Below are positions 54,152-63,198 of a DNA stretch of 64,000 nt, piece by piece. The DNA lies in the NCBI RefSeq assembly GCF_021129305.1, contig NZ_JAJOMB010000004.1, positions 62,001-126,000 on the forward strand, in the 5' to 3' direction. The notes under the pieces were generated by a model that was not told the DNA's origin, searched no databases, and saw only the letters and a list, made by a program, of their open reading frames with translations. The DNA is from Kineosporia babensis. Its GTDB lineage: Bacteria; Actinomycetota; Actinomycetes; Actinomycetales; Kineosporiaceae. The stretch's first letter is position 1; every line of letters begins with the position of its first letter. The position numbers and the translations under genes are program-made.

Positions 54152-54735
54152 CAGCGGCGCTCCTTCTGGGTGTTCGGAGAAATCGTGTGGAGGTCGGCCA
54201 GCAACGCCGCGACCTGGGGATTGGCGCGCAGGGTGTTGCGGGCCTGATGCAGCAATCGGCGGGCGGTACCGGCCGGGACGCCCAGGGCGCGGGCCGCGTC
54301 AGCAGCGGTCAGGTCCTGCCCGGCCACCAGCATCAGCACGTCTCGTTCGTCGGACCTGAGCTCGGTCAGGGCCTCCTGCAGAGCGGCGCGAACGGCGACC
54401 CGCATCTCGACGGCCGGCCAGGGATCCCACGGGCTGGGCAGATCGGTCAGGTCAGGGACGAGGTCCTCCGGCCGCTGAGCCCGGCGCAGCCTGCGCACCT
54501 GGTTCAGCGCGATGCCGTAGAGCCAGGGGCGGGCATCCGGATACGCACGGTCGTAGCTCGCCCTGGAGCTGAACGCCTGCACCCAGACCTCGCCCTGGAC
54601 GTCGGGGGCAGCCTGCGCCCCGACCTGACGTACGAGGTAGCGGCCGATGGCGCGCTCGTGGCGAGTGATCATCTCGACGAACGCCTCGTCGTCACCGGCC
54701 AGGGACCGGACGATCAGATCAACGTCAGAGACCAC
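54151..54735 (-). CDS. ECF-type RNA polymerase sigma factor
   Basis: 194 residues. Region 2 (VRSLAGDDEAFVEMITRHERAIGRYLVRQVG...DVQGEVWVQAFSSRASYD...WLYGIALNQVRRLRRAQ) and region 4 (ALTELRSDERDVLMLVAGQDLTAADAARALGVPAGTARRLLHQARNTLR) are both clear. GTG 54735 has GGAG 4 nt upstream; an ATG at 54792 adds 19 residues. Coupled to the CU044_5270 gene. Regulon not predictable. Confidence 0.92.
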   Translation of the reverse strand: MVSDVDLIVRSLAGDDEAFVEMITRHERAIGRYLVRQVGAQAAPDVQGEVWVQAFSSRASYDRAYPDARPWLYGIALNQVRRLRRAQRPEDLVPDLTDLPSPWDPWPAVEMRVAVRAALQEALTELRSDERDVLMLVAGQDLTAADAARALGVPAGTARRLLHQARNTLRANPQVAALLADLHTISPNTQKERR

Positions 54736-54917
54736 GGAGCTCCTCGGCGCTGTCACGGTATTCACGACAGGTAATGCACATCTGGACGGCAAAGTGTTCA
54801 GGCGCGGTGGGCAGGCTCACGGATCGTCGCCGGGCACGCCGATCGCAGAGGCGTTCGTGATCCGCTGTCTCCACACGCCGTAAGCATGCGCAACCAGCGA
54901 TTCCCTTTAGCCCTACT

Positions 54918-57062
54918 ATGCGGCAGGTGATCCCCCGCCCGGACTCCGCCCAGCATGCGCCGCACGCCCCAAGTAAGGTCGGCCCCGCCGAACTCTCGAA
55001 CGTGGCCCGGCAACTACGGCAGGACGACGAGTGGAAACAAGCGCTGTTCGGGCTGGAGTTGCGTCTGCTGCCGAACAACCAGGCCGCCATCCGGGAAGCC
55101 CTGCCCTACCTGGCTGAAGTGGCCCTGGATCCGGCCGCGCCGAGCCGGGTGCGGGTGCTGGGCCTGTTGCGGGACTGTGGCCGAGTGCTGGGGCAGGTAC
55201 CGGCCGAGGTCGCCCGTACGCTGCTGCCGCTGGCCAATGACCCGGACCGGGACGTTCGCGGCGCTTTCTGGACCTGCACCTGGTTCTGGCCCGGCCCGGT
55301 GGTGAGCCAGACGCTGCTGGAGGCCTTCGCCAACGAGATGGACGGCAACGTCAGGCTTCCGCTGATCGAGGCGGCGGTCCACCAGAAGCTCGTCTCGCCC
55401 GGTACTCTGCAGCAGCTCGCCGAGGAGCCCGGCTACGAGGACGAAGTCTTCGCCGCGGCCTGGACCGCCCTGGCCATCGGCGTGCACATCCCGACGGCGT
55501 TCGAGCACCTGGTTCGCCTCTGGCCAACTTTCGCGCCGATCTATCCAGTGCCCGGTGAATCCTCGCTCAGCCTTCTCGTCGCCCAGGCAGGCGCCCGAGC
55601 GGTGCCGCTCCTGCGCGCCTTCACCACCACGTCCGAAAGACCGGTCAGCACAGCCGACCTCGTGCAGGCCTGGGGTCAGGTCGCCCACGCATCACGCCTT
55701 TCGACCCTGGAAACCATGGACGCTCTTGCCGGGCTTGCGCACGAAGGTGCAGTGGCCGAGTTGGCGACCGTGTTGTGGCAGGTCGTGCCGGTGGCCGGAG
55801 AACGCGGGCCGCAGCTGGCCGAAGCTGCCCTCAGGTGGCTTGACCCGGCGCCGCAGGACCACCGGGTCACCGAGCTTCTGGTCCGGTGCCTCTTCGCGCT
55901 GCAGGATCATCGTTGGGCTTCTGTCGCCCAGGACCTGGCCCAGACCGGCAGTCCGGTGACACTGTCTCTGGTCGGCCAGTGGGCGCTCATGCTGGTCCGC
56001 ACCCCGGAAGTCCGAAAGCCGCTGCTCGGCGGTACACCCGGGCGCCCGGCACTTCCTCGTCCGGTGGCCTGGGCGCACGACGACCTGATTGCCGTAGCTC
56101 GATCTGCGATCGCGGTTCAGCCGTCGACCGCACCGGTCTGGGCCGACGTCCTGGTCCTGCTCGAGCCGTCGGACGAGGTGGTCGAGGTGCTGCTGGAGGC
56201 GCTGCGCGCGGCCCCGTCCACCGAAACCACCCGCGCACTGGCCGCACTCGCGGCGGGCGACCCCAGCGTCTTCAATTCTGCCGCCCGGACGACGATTGCC
56301 GAGCACCCTGCCCTCGAAGCAGAGGCGGGCGCCTGGCTGCTGTCCGCCCAGGCCCTGCTGTCCGGCGACGACGTGTTCGGCTCGGTCTGGGCTCTCGGAG
56401 CGGCCACCGACTCAGCTGCGGACCTGCTCGACCTCTGGGCCGGCCGGCCCTCCCCCGCCTACCGGCAAGCGTGCCGAACGCAGCTGGCCGGCGAAGTCGG
56501 TTCCTCCTACGTCCAGGATCTCGCTCACCTGGCTGCTGCTTCGGCCCTGATCCAGGCCGGCGAGTCCGCGGCCGCTTGGCCAACCATGCGGGCTCTGGTC
56601 GACGCCGCGGGATATCTCATGCCCGAGGCCGGAGTCCAGGCCGGCCGAATCGTCTCTCTCAACCCGGATCTTCGACCGGAGTGGCTGGCTCAGGCTCGGG
56701 ACATCGCCCAGAACGGCAGGCCGACCAGTTCCGGTCGGCAAGACCCCGCGGCGCCGGCAACAGCGGTCGGATACTTGCTCGACGCAGCTGACCTCACCGC
56801 GGAAAAGGCCGCTCACCAGGAGCTGGCGCTCCTGCAGGATGCTGTCGCGGCTGGGAAGGCCGCGCTGGTGTTGCCGGTGGCCGCAGAGGTTCTGGGGCGG
56901 GCGATCTCCGCCCAACCCAATCTTCGCGAGGAGGTCGCCGAAGCTCTGGAGCCCTACCTGTCGGGCGATACCCGTCTGCTCGCCACGGCTGAACCACACT
57001 CCTGGGTCGCGATCGCCTGGGATGCCCATCTCACTGCTCTGCTGCGCGCCGCGCTGGAATAG
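54918..57062 (+). CDS. Large HEAT-repeat-like protein of unknown function
   Basis: 714 residues, almost entirely Ala/Leu-rich helices in pairs, e.g. VRVLGLLRDCGRVLGQVPAEVARTLLPLANDPDRDVRGAFW and NVRLPLIEAAVHQ, typical of HEAT/ARM solenoids (PDRDVRGAF is a classic HEAT turn). No catalytic motif or membrane helix. Probably a scaffold or protein-binding platform. Starts at ATG 54918, close behind a TAGCCC box. Followed by a SUKH-like gene after a 107-bp gap. Confidence 0.75.
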   Translation: MRQVIPRPDSAQHAPHAPSKVGPAELSNVARQLRQDDEWKQALFGLELRLLPNNQAAIREALPYLAEVALDPAAPSRVRVLGLLRDCGRVLGQVPAEVARTLLPLANDPDRDVRGAFWTCTWFWPGPVVSQTLLEAFANEMDGNVRLPLIEAAVHQKLVSPGTLQQLAEEPGYEDEVFAAAWTALAIGVHIPTAFEHLVRLWPTFAPIYPVPGESSLSLLVAQAGARAVPLLRAFTTTSERPVSTADLVQAWGQVAHASRLSTLETMDALAGLAHEGAVAELATVLWQVVPVAGERGPQLAEAALRWLDPAPQDHRVTELLVRCLFALQDHRWASVAQDLAQTGSPVTLSLVGQWALMLVRTPEVRKPLLGGTPGRPALPRPVAWAHDDLIAVARSAIAVQPSTAPVWADVLVLLEPSDEVVEVLLEALRAAPSTETTRALAALAAGDPSVFNSAARTTIAEHPALEAEAGAWLLSAQALLSGDDVFGSVWALGAATDSAADLLDLWAGRPSPAYRQACRTQLAGEVGSSYVQDLAHLAAASALIQAGESAAAWPTMRALVDAAGYLMPEAGVQAGRIVSLNPDLRPEWLAQARDIAQNGRPTSSGRQDPAAPATAVGYLLDAADLTAEKAAHQELALLQDAVAAGKAALVLPVAAEVLGRAISAQPNLREEVAEALEPYLSGDTRLLATAEPHSWVAIAWDAHLTALLRAALE

Positions 57063-57169
57063 CCAGCAGGCCCTCGCCCTGTGCAGTACCGCGAAACGGC
57101 AGTTGCCGTAGTCATTCCGGTTGCGGACGCCGTGATCGGTGCCTGGGCACACGCCGCTAGCCTGGTCTC

Positions 57170-57994
57170 GTGACTCCCGAACAGCTCTCGCGAACGTTCG
57201 CCCCGGTTCGCGAAGGCTACCTGCGCACCCCTTATCCGGGCCGCTGGATCCAGCCCGTGGACGGGCCGGACGGGCTGGTGCTGGTCGCCGAGGACGAGCC
57301 GATCAGCCGCTTGGTCGTGGACCCGGCAACCGGCAACGTCCTGCTGGTCGACGAGGCGAGTACCCGCGTCCTCGCCTCCGCCCCGGTCACCTTCCTCGCC
57401 TGCGCCGAGGCCTACTCGCAGGCACTGCGCGAGGCCGCAGACCTCGAACCGGACGACGAGGCGGCGCTGGAACGGATCGAGACGAACCTTCTGCGACGGT
57501 TCACCGAAGCGGGCGCCGACGACGTCTTCTGGCTCGTGGCCGCCGAAGAGATCGGTTTGGGGACGAGTGTGGCCACCGTGCCCGCTCCGCTCCCCGTGGC
57601 CACCGCAGCGCCCCTGGGCATCCTGCTCGCGCTGGGCGAGGACGAACTCCAGCGCCTGTTCACCGCCGAGCAGTGGAAGCGGTTGAGCACGCTCGCGCCG
57701 GTGCGGACGGTGCGAGCGCCACAGCTGATCCCTGCCGCCGTCGAGGCCGCCGCGACCATGGCCGGCCTGCGAGGTAAGCCTGCTGCCCGAACGTCTGTCC
57801 TGGTCGTCGAAGCCGACGCAGAGCTGACCGAGGCGACGTGGGCTGCCCTGCCCGAGCTACGAGTGCTCGCCGTTCTCGGGTCCGAGCGGCCCGGCGCGCC
57901 AGCCGGGGTCCAAGTGGTGAGGCTCGGGCGGGAGGCTACGGGGCACGAGGTGATCCTGGCGCTGGAGGCTACAACGAGGGCTGCGGCTCAGTAA
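57170..57994 (+). CDS. SUKH-4-like protein (tentative)
   Basis: 274 residues. The first half (LVLVAEDEPISRLVVDPATGNVLLVDEASTRVLASAPVTFLACAEAYSQALREA) resembles SUKH-4-type immunity proteins in which a beta-strand pair leads into a helix bundle. The second half is Ala/Leu-rich with a Rossmann-like SVLVVEADAELTEATWAALPELRVLAVLG and no known domain. GTG start 6 nt after TAGCCT (57158-57163), so probably leaderless. Followed by a strong terminator. Confidence 0.5.
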   Translation: MTPEQLSRTFAPVREGYLRTPYPGRWIQPVDGPDGLVLVAEDEPISRLVVDPATGNVLLVDEASTRVLASAPVTFLACAEAYSQALREAADLEPDDEAALERIETNLLRRFTEAGADDVFWLVAAEEIGLGTSVATVPAPLPVATAAPLGILLALGEDELQRLFTAEQWKRLSTLAPVRTVRAPQLIPAAVEAAATMAGLRGKPAARTSVLVVEADAELTEATWAALPELRVLAVLGSERPGAPAGVQVVRLGREATGHEVILALEATTRAAAQ

Positions 57995-58052
57995 CCAGAC
58001 CCCAGCCGCACTGCACTGACAGCGGCAGCACCGCGCTCATTCCAAGAAAGCA

Positions 58053-58089
58053 CCAGGGGTAGAGGACAGAAGCTGACCTCTACCCCTGG
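58053..58089. terminator. Terminator after the SUKH-4-like gene
   Basis: Perfect 13-bp stem CCAGGGGTAGAGG (58053-58065) / CCTCTACCCCTGG (58077-58089) with an 11-nt loop. Confidence 0.9.
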
Positions 58090-58180
58090 GATCGTTCTTC
58101 TCATCAACGGCGAGCCGCCGCCCCTGGGCAGAAGGCCCTGGGCACCGTCCAGCCCATCGAATCACCGGAGAAGAACCGTC

Positions 58181-58645
58181 ATGAGCCTCACCACCACCAC
58201 GCACCTGAACTTCACCGGCCAGGCGCGGGCCGCCCTGGAGTTCTACCAGTCCGTCTTCGGCGGTCACCTCACCATCGCCACCTACGCTGACTTCGGGATG
58301 CCGAAAGACGCACCGGGCGCCGACGGAGTCGTCTTCGGATCGGTGGTCGCCGACAACGGATTCCGGGTCATGGCCTACGACATCCCCGGCCGTGCGCCCG
58401 CCCCGGCCGGGTCCGCGGAGGTCACCACCCGCCGCGAGAACGGCACGACCATCACCAGCGAGCCCTTCTTCCTGGCGGTCGAAGGCGCATCGCTGGAAGA
58501 GGTCGAGACGCACTGGGCCCAGCTGGCCGTGGACGCCACCGTCATCGAGCCCCTGGCCGCCTCGGCGTGGTCGGCCGGGTTCGGCATGCTGGCCGACCGT
58601 TTCGACGTCACCTGGACCTTCAGCGTCGCCCGCCCCCAGGCCTGA
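58181..58645 (+). CDS. VOC-family PhnB-like protein
   Basis: 154 residues. THLNFTGQARAALEFYQSVFGGHLTIATYADFGMP and PFFLAVEGASLEEVETHWAQLAVDATVIEPLAASAWSAGFGMLADRFDVTWTF fit the PhnB/3-demethylubiquinone-methyltransferase-like VOC group, which lacks a clear metal site. Function unknown. A hairpin lies just after the stop. Confidence 0.88.
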   Translation: MSLTTTTHLNFTGQARAALEFYQSVFGGHLTIATYADFGMPKDAPGADGVVFGSVVADNGFRVMAYDIPGRAPAPAGSAEVTTRRENGTTITSEPFFLAVEGASLEEVETHWAQLAVDATVIEPLAASAWSAGFGMLADRFDVTWTFSVARPQA

Positions 58646-58665
58646 GCGAACCCGTTGCCCCCACA

Positions 58666-58703
58666 GGGCGGTGGCTGTCCGGAACCTCGGACACCCACCG
58701 CCC
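58666..58703. terminator. Terminator between VOC and mannanase genes
   Basis: GGGCGGTGG-C-TGTCCG pairs with CGGACA-C-CCACCGCCC around GAACCT, with one C-C mismatch. It lies between convergent genes. Confidence 0.82.
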
Positions 58704-58755
58704 GAAAGACTTTCGAGGCCCTAGCCAGGCCTGCCGTTGCCCAGCGCTGCCGCGC

Positions 58756-60147
58756 TCACGAGGCCGAGCACGAAGCCACCGACACCCCGCCGGCCGAGCC
58801 AGATCCCTGGAAGCCGAACTCGGTGCTGGCTCCTGCTGCCAGGTTTCCGTTCCAGGACGCGTTGGCGACCTTGTCACCGCCGCTGAGGCTTCCGTTCCAG
58901 GCACTGGTGATGGAGGTTCCCGAAGGCAGGGACAGGGTCACCGACCATGTCGTGACCGCGGCCGATCCCGCCGTGACCTTGACCGACCCGGTGAACCCGC
59001 TGCCCCAGGAACTGCTGGTGGAGTAGAGCGCAGTACATGCACCAGCCGGGGAAGTCGGCGTCGGATCGGGCGTGCTGCTCGGGGTCACGGTCGGAGTGGG
59101 AGTCGGGCCACCGTAGATGCTGGCGGTCTTGGCCGTGGACTTGATGCCGTTGGCTCCGCTGAAGATCCGGGTACCCCACGGAGTGAAGGCGGTCGGCCCG
59201 AAATTGGTCACCATGTCGAGGTATTCGACTCCGCCGCCGTTGCCGGACCACGACCAGCCGTAGTAGCCGATCCCCAGGCGGGTGGTCTCGGCCATGATCG
59301 TGTCCTCGTCCGGGTCGCCGTCCGAGTGCAGGTTCCCGAACTCGCCCACGATGATCGGCAGATTCTTGCTGGTGAAGGCAGCCAGGTAGCCCTTGACCTC
59401 GTTCGCGGTGTCGAACACGCCGTACATGTGCACCGAGAAGACGGTGTTGGCGTCCGGGTCTGCGGCGAACACCGCGGCGGCGTTGTCGCGCATCGTGAAG
59501 GACCAGTCCTGGCCCCAGTTCGGCGCGTCGACGATGATCTGGTTACGGATCCCGTTCGAGCGCAGTTTCTTGATCGCGGCCGAGGTCTCCGAAGCCCAGT
59601 TGCTCACGTTGCTGCCGTTGCCGAACGGCTCGTTACCGATGTTGACCTGGATGTAGTCCTCCTGGCCGGCCAGGGCCGACTTGACGCTGATCCAGTAGTC
59701 GGCGGCCGCGTCGAGCGTCGAGGCCGCGGCCTCCTCGCCGTAACCGGTGGTGTCGTGCACCTCGAGCATGCAGATCAGCTGGTTCGCCTTGCACTGGCTG
59801 ACGATCGAGCTGACCTCGTTGGTGCTGGTCCGGGTCCAGCGGACGCCGTTGCTGAGCACCACGCGCAGGGCGTTCGCCCCCGCCGCTCTGACCGCGGGAA
59901 CGGTCGTCGCGGTCTGGGAGGCGTACCAGGTGTGCGGGTGACTGACCCCGCGCGCCACGAACGGGGCACCGTTCTTCTCGACGATCTTGCTGCCGGAGAC
60001 GTGCAGGCCGGGTGGGGTGGCCGCCTGGGCCGCCGGTACGGCGTCGAGCAGGAAGGCCAGCACAGCGGCCAGTGCGACAGCGGTGAGAACCATCCAGGAT
60101 CGGGTGGTCCTGCTCGTCCTTGCGATCTGTGTCAGCAACTCCGACAT
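58756..60147 (-). CDS. Secreted endo-beta-1,4-mannanase, GH5_8 with CBM2
   Basis: 463 residues from ATG 60147: signal peptide to about 42 (...DAVPAAQA-A), GH5 domain about 45-345, Pro/Thr linker, CBM2 about 370-463 (WGSGFTGSVKV, SAWNGS, ASWNGNL). The catalytic part follows Streptomyces mannanase ManA in my memory (GLHVSGSKIVEKNGAPFVARGVSHPHTWY, EVHDTTGYGEE, NIGNEPFGN, VDAPNWGQDW). Acid/base Glu173 and nucleophile Glu269. It cleaves mannan in plant cell walls. AAGGAG abuts the ATG, so a TTG 12 nt further in may be used. It lies downstream of lacI on the same strand. Confidence 0.93.
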   Translation of the reverse strand: MSELLTQIARTSRTTRSWMVLTAVALAAVLAFLLDAVPAAQAATPPGLHVSGSKIVEKNGAPFVARGVSHPHTWYASQTATTVPAVRAAGANALRVVLSNGVRWTRTSTNEVSSIVSQCKANQLICMLEVHDTTGYGEEAAASTLDAAADYWISVKSALAGQEDYIQVNIGNEPFGNGSNVSNWASETSAAIKKLRSNGIRNQIIVDAPNWGQDWSFTMRDNAAAVFAADPDANTVFSVHMYGVFDTANEVKGYLAAFTSKNLPIIVGEFGNLHSDGDPDEDTIMAETTRLGIGYYGWSWSGNGGGVEYLDMVTNFGPTAFTPWGTRIFSGANGIKSTAKTASIYGGPTPTPTVTPSSTPDPTPTSPAGACTALYSTSSSWGSGFTGSVKVTAGSAAVTTWSVTLSLPSGTSITSAWNGSLSGGDKVANASWNGNLAAGASTEFGFQGSGSAGGVSVASCSAS

Positions 60148-60310
60148 CTCCTTTGGTGGCGAAGGCGCAGGGCTCAGGTCGGGAGCGTCCTCTCGGAAAG
60201 TGCGATTGCAGGTCGACGTCGACCCTAGAACGGGGACGAGAACCTGAACAAGAAATGCTGCGGCCCGATGAAGACCCCGCAGATACGCGGCCAAAGGTGT
60301 AGCCGATATC

Positions 60311-60323
60311 TGAAAATCTTTCA
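60311..60323. promoter_or_regulatory. Palindrome TGAAA-ATC-TTTCA upstream of the mannanase gene
   Basis: A 13-bp palindrome TGAAAATCTTTCA about 165 bp before the mannanase start. It matches the two lacI-gene operators at 9 of 13 positions (see 61466-61478), so it is a candidate weak LacI site. Confidence 0.4.
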
Positions 60324-60388
60324 TGGACAGGCCTTCGCGAACTGCTGAGCCGCTGATCGGCGCCTTCCACACCAACCCCGGCCGGGTT

Positions 60389-61423
60389 TTACGGTGGTGG
60401 CGCGCTGGTCTCCCGCACCACCAGAGAGGTGGAGAGCTGGACGTGGTTGGCCACCGGTGGGATGCCCTCGCTCATCCGCAGCAGGGTGGCCAGGGCCACC
60501 TGGCCGACCTCCGCGAGCGGTGTGTGCACGCTGGTGAGCTGGGCCGGCGCGGGCAGGGTGGCGTAGGTGTCGTCGTAGCCCACCACGCTCACGTCCTGCG
60601 GGACGCGGCGGCCGGAGCGCACCAGTTCACGCACGAGCATCAGGGCGCCGGGGTCGCTGGAGGCGAAGAAGGCGGTGGGTGGGTCGGGCAGTTGCAGCAT
60701 GCGCAGGGCGGGTTCGGCGGCCACGGCCATCCCCTCTTCGGACACGAGGGCCGGATCCTCGCTGATACCAGCGGCTTCCAGCGCCGCCCGGTAGCCGGCC
60801 CGGCGTTCGCGCAGCCCGGCGTGGGTGCTCGAGCCGCCGACGAAGCCGATGCGGCGGTGCCCGAGCGAGAGCAGGTGTTCGGTGGCCTGCACCCCGCCGC
60901 CCCAGGTGTTCGACCCGACGCTGACCACGCTCTGGTCCAGTGCGTCGACCGGGTCGATGGCCAGGACCGGGAAGCTGAGTTCGGAGCAGACCCGGAGCAG
61001 GTCGCGGGAGAGCTGGGTGGTGACCACGAGCAGGCCAGCGTGCCCGCGCCGGTGCAGGTCGCGGATCCGCTCGGGCTCCAGTGGGCGCCCCGGGCCGGGA
61101 CTGAGCGGCGACGTCACCAGGGGGACGATCTCGACGTCCTGGTTCTGCGCTTCGGCGACCAGACCGTCCAGCATTTTCAGGGCGTACAGGTTGACCAGGG
61201 TGTCGAAGAGGACGACCACCGATCGCGGACGGCCCGAATCCGCCTCGATGCGATGGGTGGTGGGCGCGTACTGCAGGTCGCGCAGGGCTTCGCGGACCCG
61301 CTTGCGGGTGGCCTCGGAGACTCCCGGGCGGTCGTTGAGCACCTTGGAGACGGTGGCCTTGGAGACGCCGGTGGTCGCCGCCACGGAGTCGAGCGTGGCG
61401 CGCTCGTGCGGACTGCGGGGCAC
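60389..61423 (-). CDS. LacI-family transcriptional regulator
   Basis: 344 residues. N-terminal helix-turn-helix LDSVAATTGVSKATVSKVLNDRPGVSEATRKRVREAL and a sugar-binding-protein-like domain (LVVTTQLS, RRIGFVGGSSTHAGLRERRAGYRAAL, VSVVGYDDTYATL). GTG start with AAGGA 5 nt upstream. It is divergent from the GH43 gene across two operators and upstream of the mannanase on the same strand. Likely sugar-released repressor of the locus. Confidence 0.95.
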   Translation of the reverse strand: MPRSPHERATLDSVAATTGVSKATVSKVLNDRPGVSEATRKRVREALRDLQYAPTTHRIEADSGRPRSVVVLFDTLVNLYALKMLDGLVAEAQNQDVEIVPLVTSPLSPGPGRPLEPERIRDLHRRGHAGLLVVTTQLSRDLLRVCSELSFPVLAIDPVDALDQSVVSVGSNTWGGGVQATEHLLSLGHRRIGFVGGSSTHAGLRERRAGYRAALEAAGISEDPALVSEEGMAVAAEPALRMLQLPDPPTAFFASSDPGALMLVRELVRSGRRVPQDVSVVGYDDTYATLPAPAQLTSVHTPLAEVGQVALATLLRMSEGIPPVANHVQLSTSLVVRETSAPPP

Positions 61424-61465
61424 CTGATCCTTCTTTCCTGGTGAACGGGTTCAGGCTACCAATCA

Positions 61466-61478
61466 CGAAACTGTTTCG
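61466..61478. promoter_or_regulatory. LacI operator, CGAAAC-T-GTTTCG
   Basis: Perfect 13-bp palindrome CGAAACTGTTTCG, 43 bp upstream of the lacI start, suited to autorepression. Confidence 0.88.
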
Positions 61479-61551
61479 CGCAGCTTCACAGGACTTTCTC
61501 CCTTGCTTCGCCCATCGGCCACTCTTACAGTCAGCTTGTCCGGCGAAACAT

Positions 61552-61566
61552 GCGAAACAGTTTCGC
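61552..61566. promoter_or_regulatory. LacI operator, GCGAAAC-A-GTTTCGC
   Basis: Perfect 15-bp palindrome GCGAAACAGTTTCGC, 45 bp upstream of the GH43 start; another half-site CGAAAC lies just before it (61544-61549). Same core as the operator at 61466. Confidence 0.9.
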
Positions 61567-61611
61567 GACAGCGGAATGTAGCAAGGCAATGCAGTGCAAA
61601 GGAGCCTGGCC

Positions 61612-63129
61612 GTGCAGCACGCCTCCAGTGGCGCCCCGTATCCCAACCCGCTTCTGCCGGGTTTCAACCCGGACCCCAGCGTGGTCCGTGTCGAGGGCAC
61701 GTACTACATCGTCACCTCGACCTTCGAGTACCTGCCCGGTCTGCCGGTCTACCGCAGCACCGACTTCACCGAGTGGGAGCAGATCGGCAACATCGGCGTC
61801 CGGCCGCAGCAACTGCAGCTGACCGACGTCCCCACCGGCACCGGGGTCTGGGCCCCGACCATCCGTCACCGCGACGGCGTGTTCTACGTCATCGTCACCG
61901 TCCCCCGCGGCCGCGGCTGCGTGGTGTTCACCGCCACCGACCCGGCCGGCCCGTGGAGCGAGGGCACCGTGCTCGAGGGCCTCAACGGCATCGACCCGGA
62001 CCTGGCCTGGGACCAGGACGGCACCGCCTACGTCACCTTCTCCGGGCTGCTGCTGGAGGGCCCGGATCTGGGCAAGCACCTCGGGATCCAGCAGGTGCGG
62101 GTCGACCTCGAGACCGGCAAGCTGCTCGAGGAACCGCGCTCGATCTGGTCCGGCAGCGGGCTGATGTTCCCCGAGGCGCCGCACCTGTATCGGCGCGGGC
62201 AGTATTGGTATCTGCTGATCGCCGAGGGCGGCACCGAGCGTGGCCATGGCGTGTCGATCGCCCGCGGCCCCTCCCCCGAGGGGCCGTTCGAGCCGTGCCC
62301 GGCCAACCCGTTCCTGACCGCGCGCAGCACCACCCGGCCGATCCAGAACACCGGCCACGGCGATCTGATCGAGGGCCCGGACGGGCAGACGCTGCTGGTC
62401 CTGCTCGGGGTGCGCCCAGGTGGCGGCACCCGGGCCTTCTCCCCGCTGGGCCGGGAAACCTTTGTCACCCGGGTGGAATGGGTGGACGACTGGCCGGTCG
62501 CCGAGCCGGTGCAACTGGCCACCCGCCCCTCGATCAGCGACACGGTGAGCTTCGACAACGCTCTGGATCACCGCTGGCTCGCGGTACGGCGGCTGCCGCA
62601 GGAGATCGCCGCGGTCGCTGACGGCGAGCTGCGGATCACGGCCGACGGATCAACGATGGACGATCTGCGCCCGGCTTTCGTGGGACGGCGGCAGCTGACG
62701 ATCGCGGTCGAGTCCCGCACCACGGCCGACGTCTCGAACGGCACCGGCGGTCTGGCCGTGCGCTACGACGAGGACCACCACTACGAGATCGAGGCCACCA
62801 CCCTAGGCGGGAGCACCCAGGTGGTGGCCCGGGCCACCATCCCCGGCCTGCGCCAGGAATGGCGGGGAGAACTCCCGGCCGGCCCGGTCACCCTGCACCT
62901 GGACGCCCGGCGGCCCTCCAGCGCCGAGTTCGGCACGGAAATGATGACCAGCGACCACGTGGAGCTGTGGGCCGAGGCCGACGGTCAGGAAGTGCGCCTG
63001 GCCCGGGTCGACGGCCGGTACCTGTCGGCCGAGACCGCTGCCTCGTTCACCGGCCGGGTGATCGGCCTGTACGCCACCGAAGGCACCGTCAGCTTCCGCG
63101 GCTTCGAGGCTTCCGGCTCCGATTCCTGA
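61612..63129 (+). CDS. Glycoside hydrolase family 43 enzyme (beta-xylosidase/arabinosidase type)
   Basis: 505 residues, no signal peptide, so intracellular. The five-bladed propeller begins YPNPLLPGFNPDPSVVRVEGTYYIVTSTFEYLPGLPVYRS (catalytic base Asp in NPDPS), then VWAPTI, LNGIDPDLAWDQDGTAYV and acid Glu in MFPEAPHLY. A C-terminal beta-sandwich (about 310-500) is typical of larger GH43 xylosidases. It would split imported xylo- or arabino-oligosaccharides. GTG 61612 is chosen because AAGGAG lies 7 nt before; a GTG at 61594 precedes that site. The LacI operator controls it. Confidence 0.93.
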   Translation: MQHASSGAPYPNPLLPGFNPDPSVVRVEGTYYIVTSTFEYLPGLPVYRSTDFTEWEQIGNIGVRPQQLQLTDVPTGTGVWAPTIRHRDGVFYVIVTVPRGRGCVVFTATDPAGPWSEGTVLEGLNGIDPDLAWDQDGTAYVTFSGLLLEGPDLGKHLGIQQVRVDLETGKLLEEPRSIWSGSGLMFPEAPHLYRRGQYWYLLIAEGGTERGHGVSIARGPSPEGPFEPCPANPFLTARSTTRPIQNTGHGDLIEGPDGQTLLVLLGVRPGGGTRAFSPLGRETFVTRVEWVDDWPVAEPVQLATRPSISDTVSFDNALDHRWLAVRRLPQEIAAVADGELRITADGSTMDDLRPAFVGRRQLTIAVESRTTADVSNGTGGLAVRYDEDHHYEIEATTLGGSTQVVARATIPGLRQEWRGELPAGPVTLHLDARRPSSAEFGTEMMTSDHVELWAEADGQEVRLARVDGRYLSAETAASFTGRVIGLYATEGTVSFRGFEASGSDS

Positions 63130-63141
63130 ACTTCCCCAACC

Positions 63142-63167
63142 GGTTCCGGCGGCCTGCCGCCGGAACC
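63142..63167 (+). terminator. Hairpin between GH43 and transporter genes
   Basis: GGTTCCGGCGGC (63142-63153) pairs with GCCGCCGGAACC (63156-63167). It lies 12 bp after the GH43 stop and 31 bp before the MFS start; a partial terminator or mRNA-stabilising stem inside an operon is possible. Confidence 0.65.
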
Positions 63168-63198
63168 ACTCTTCCACGGATAACCAAAGAAGGTTGCC

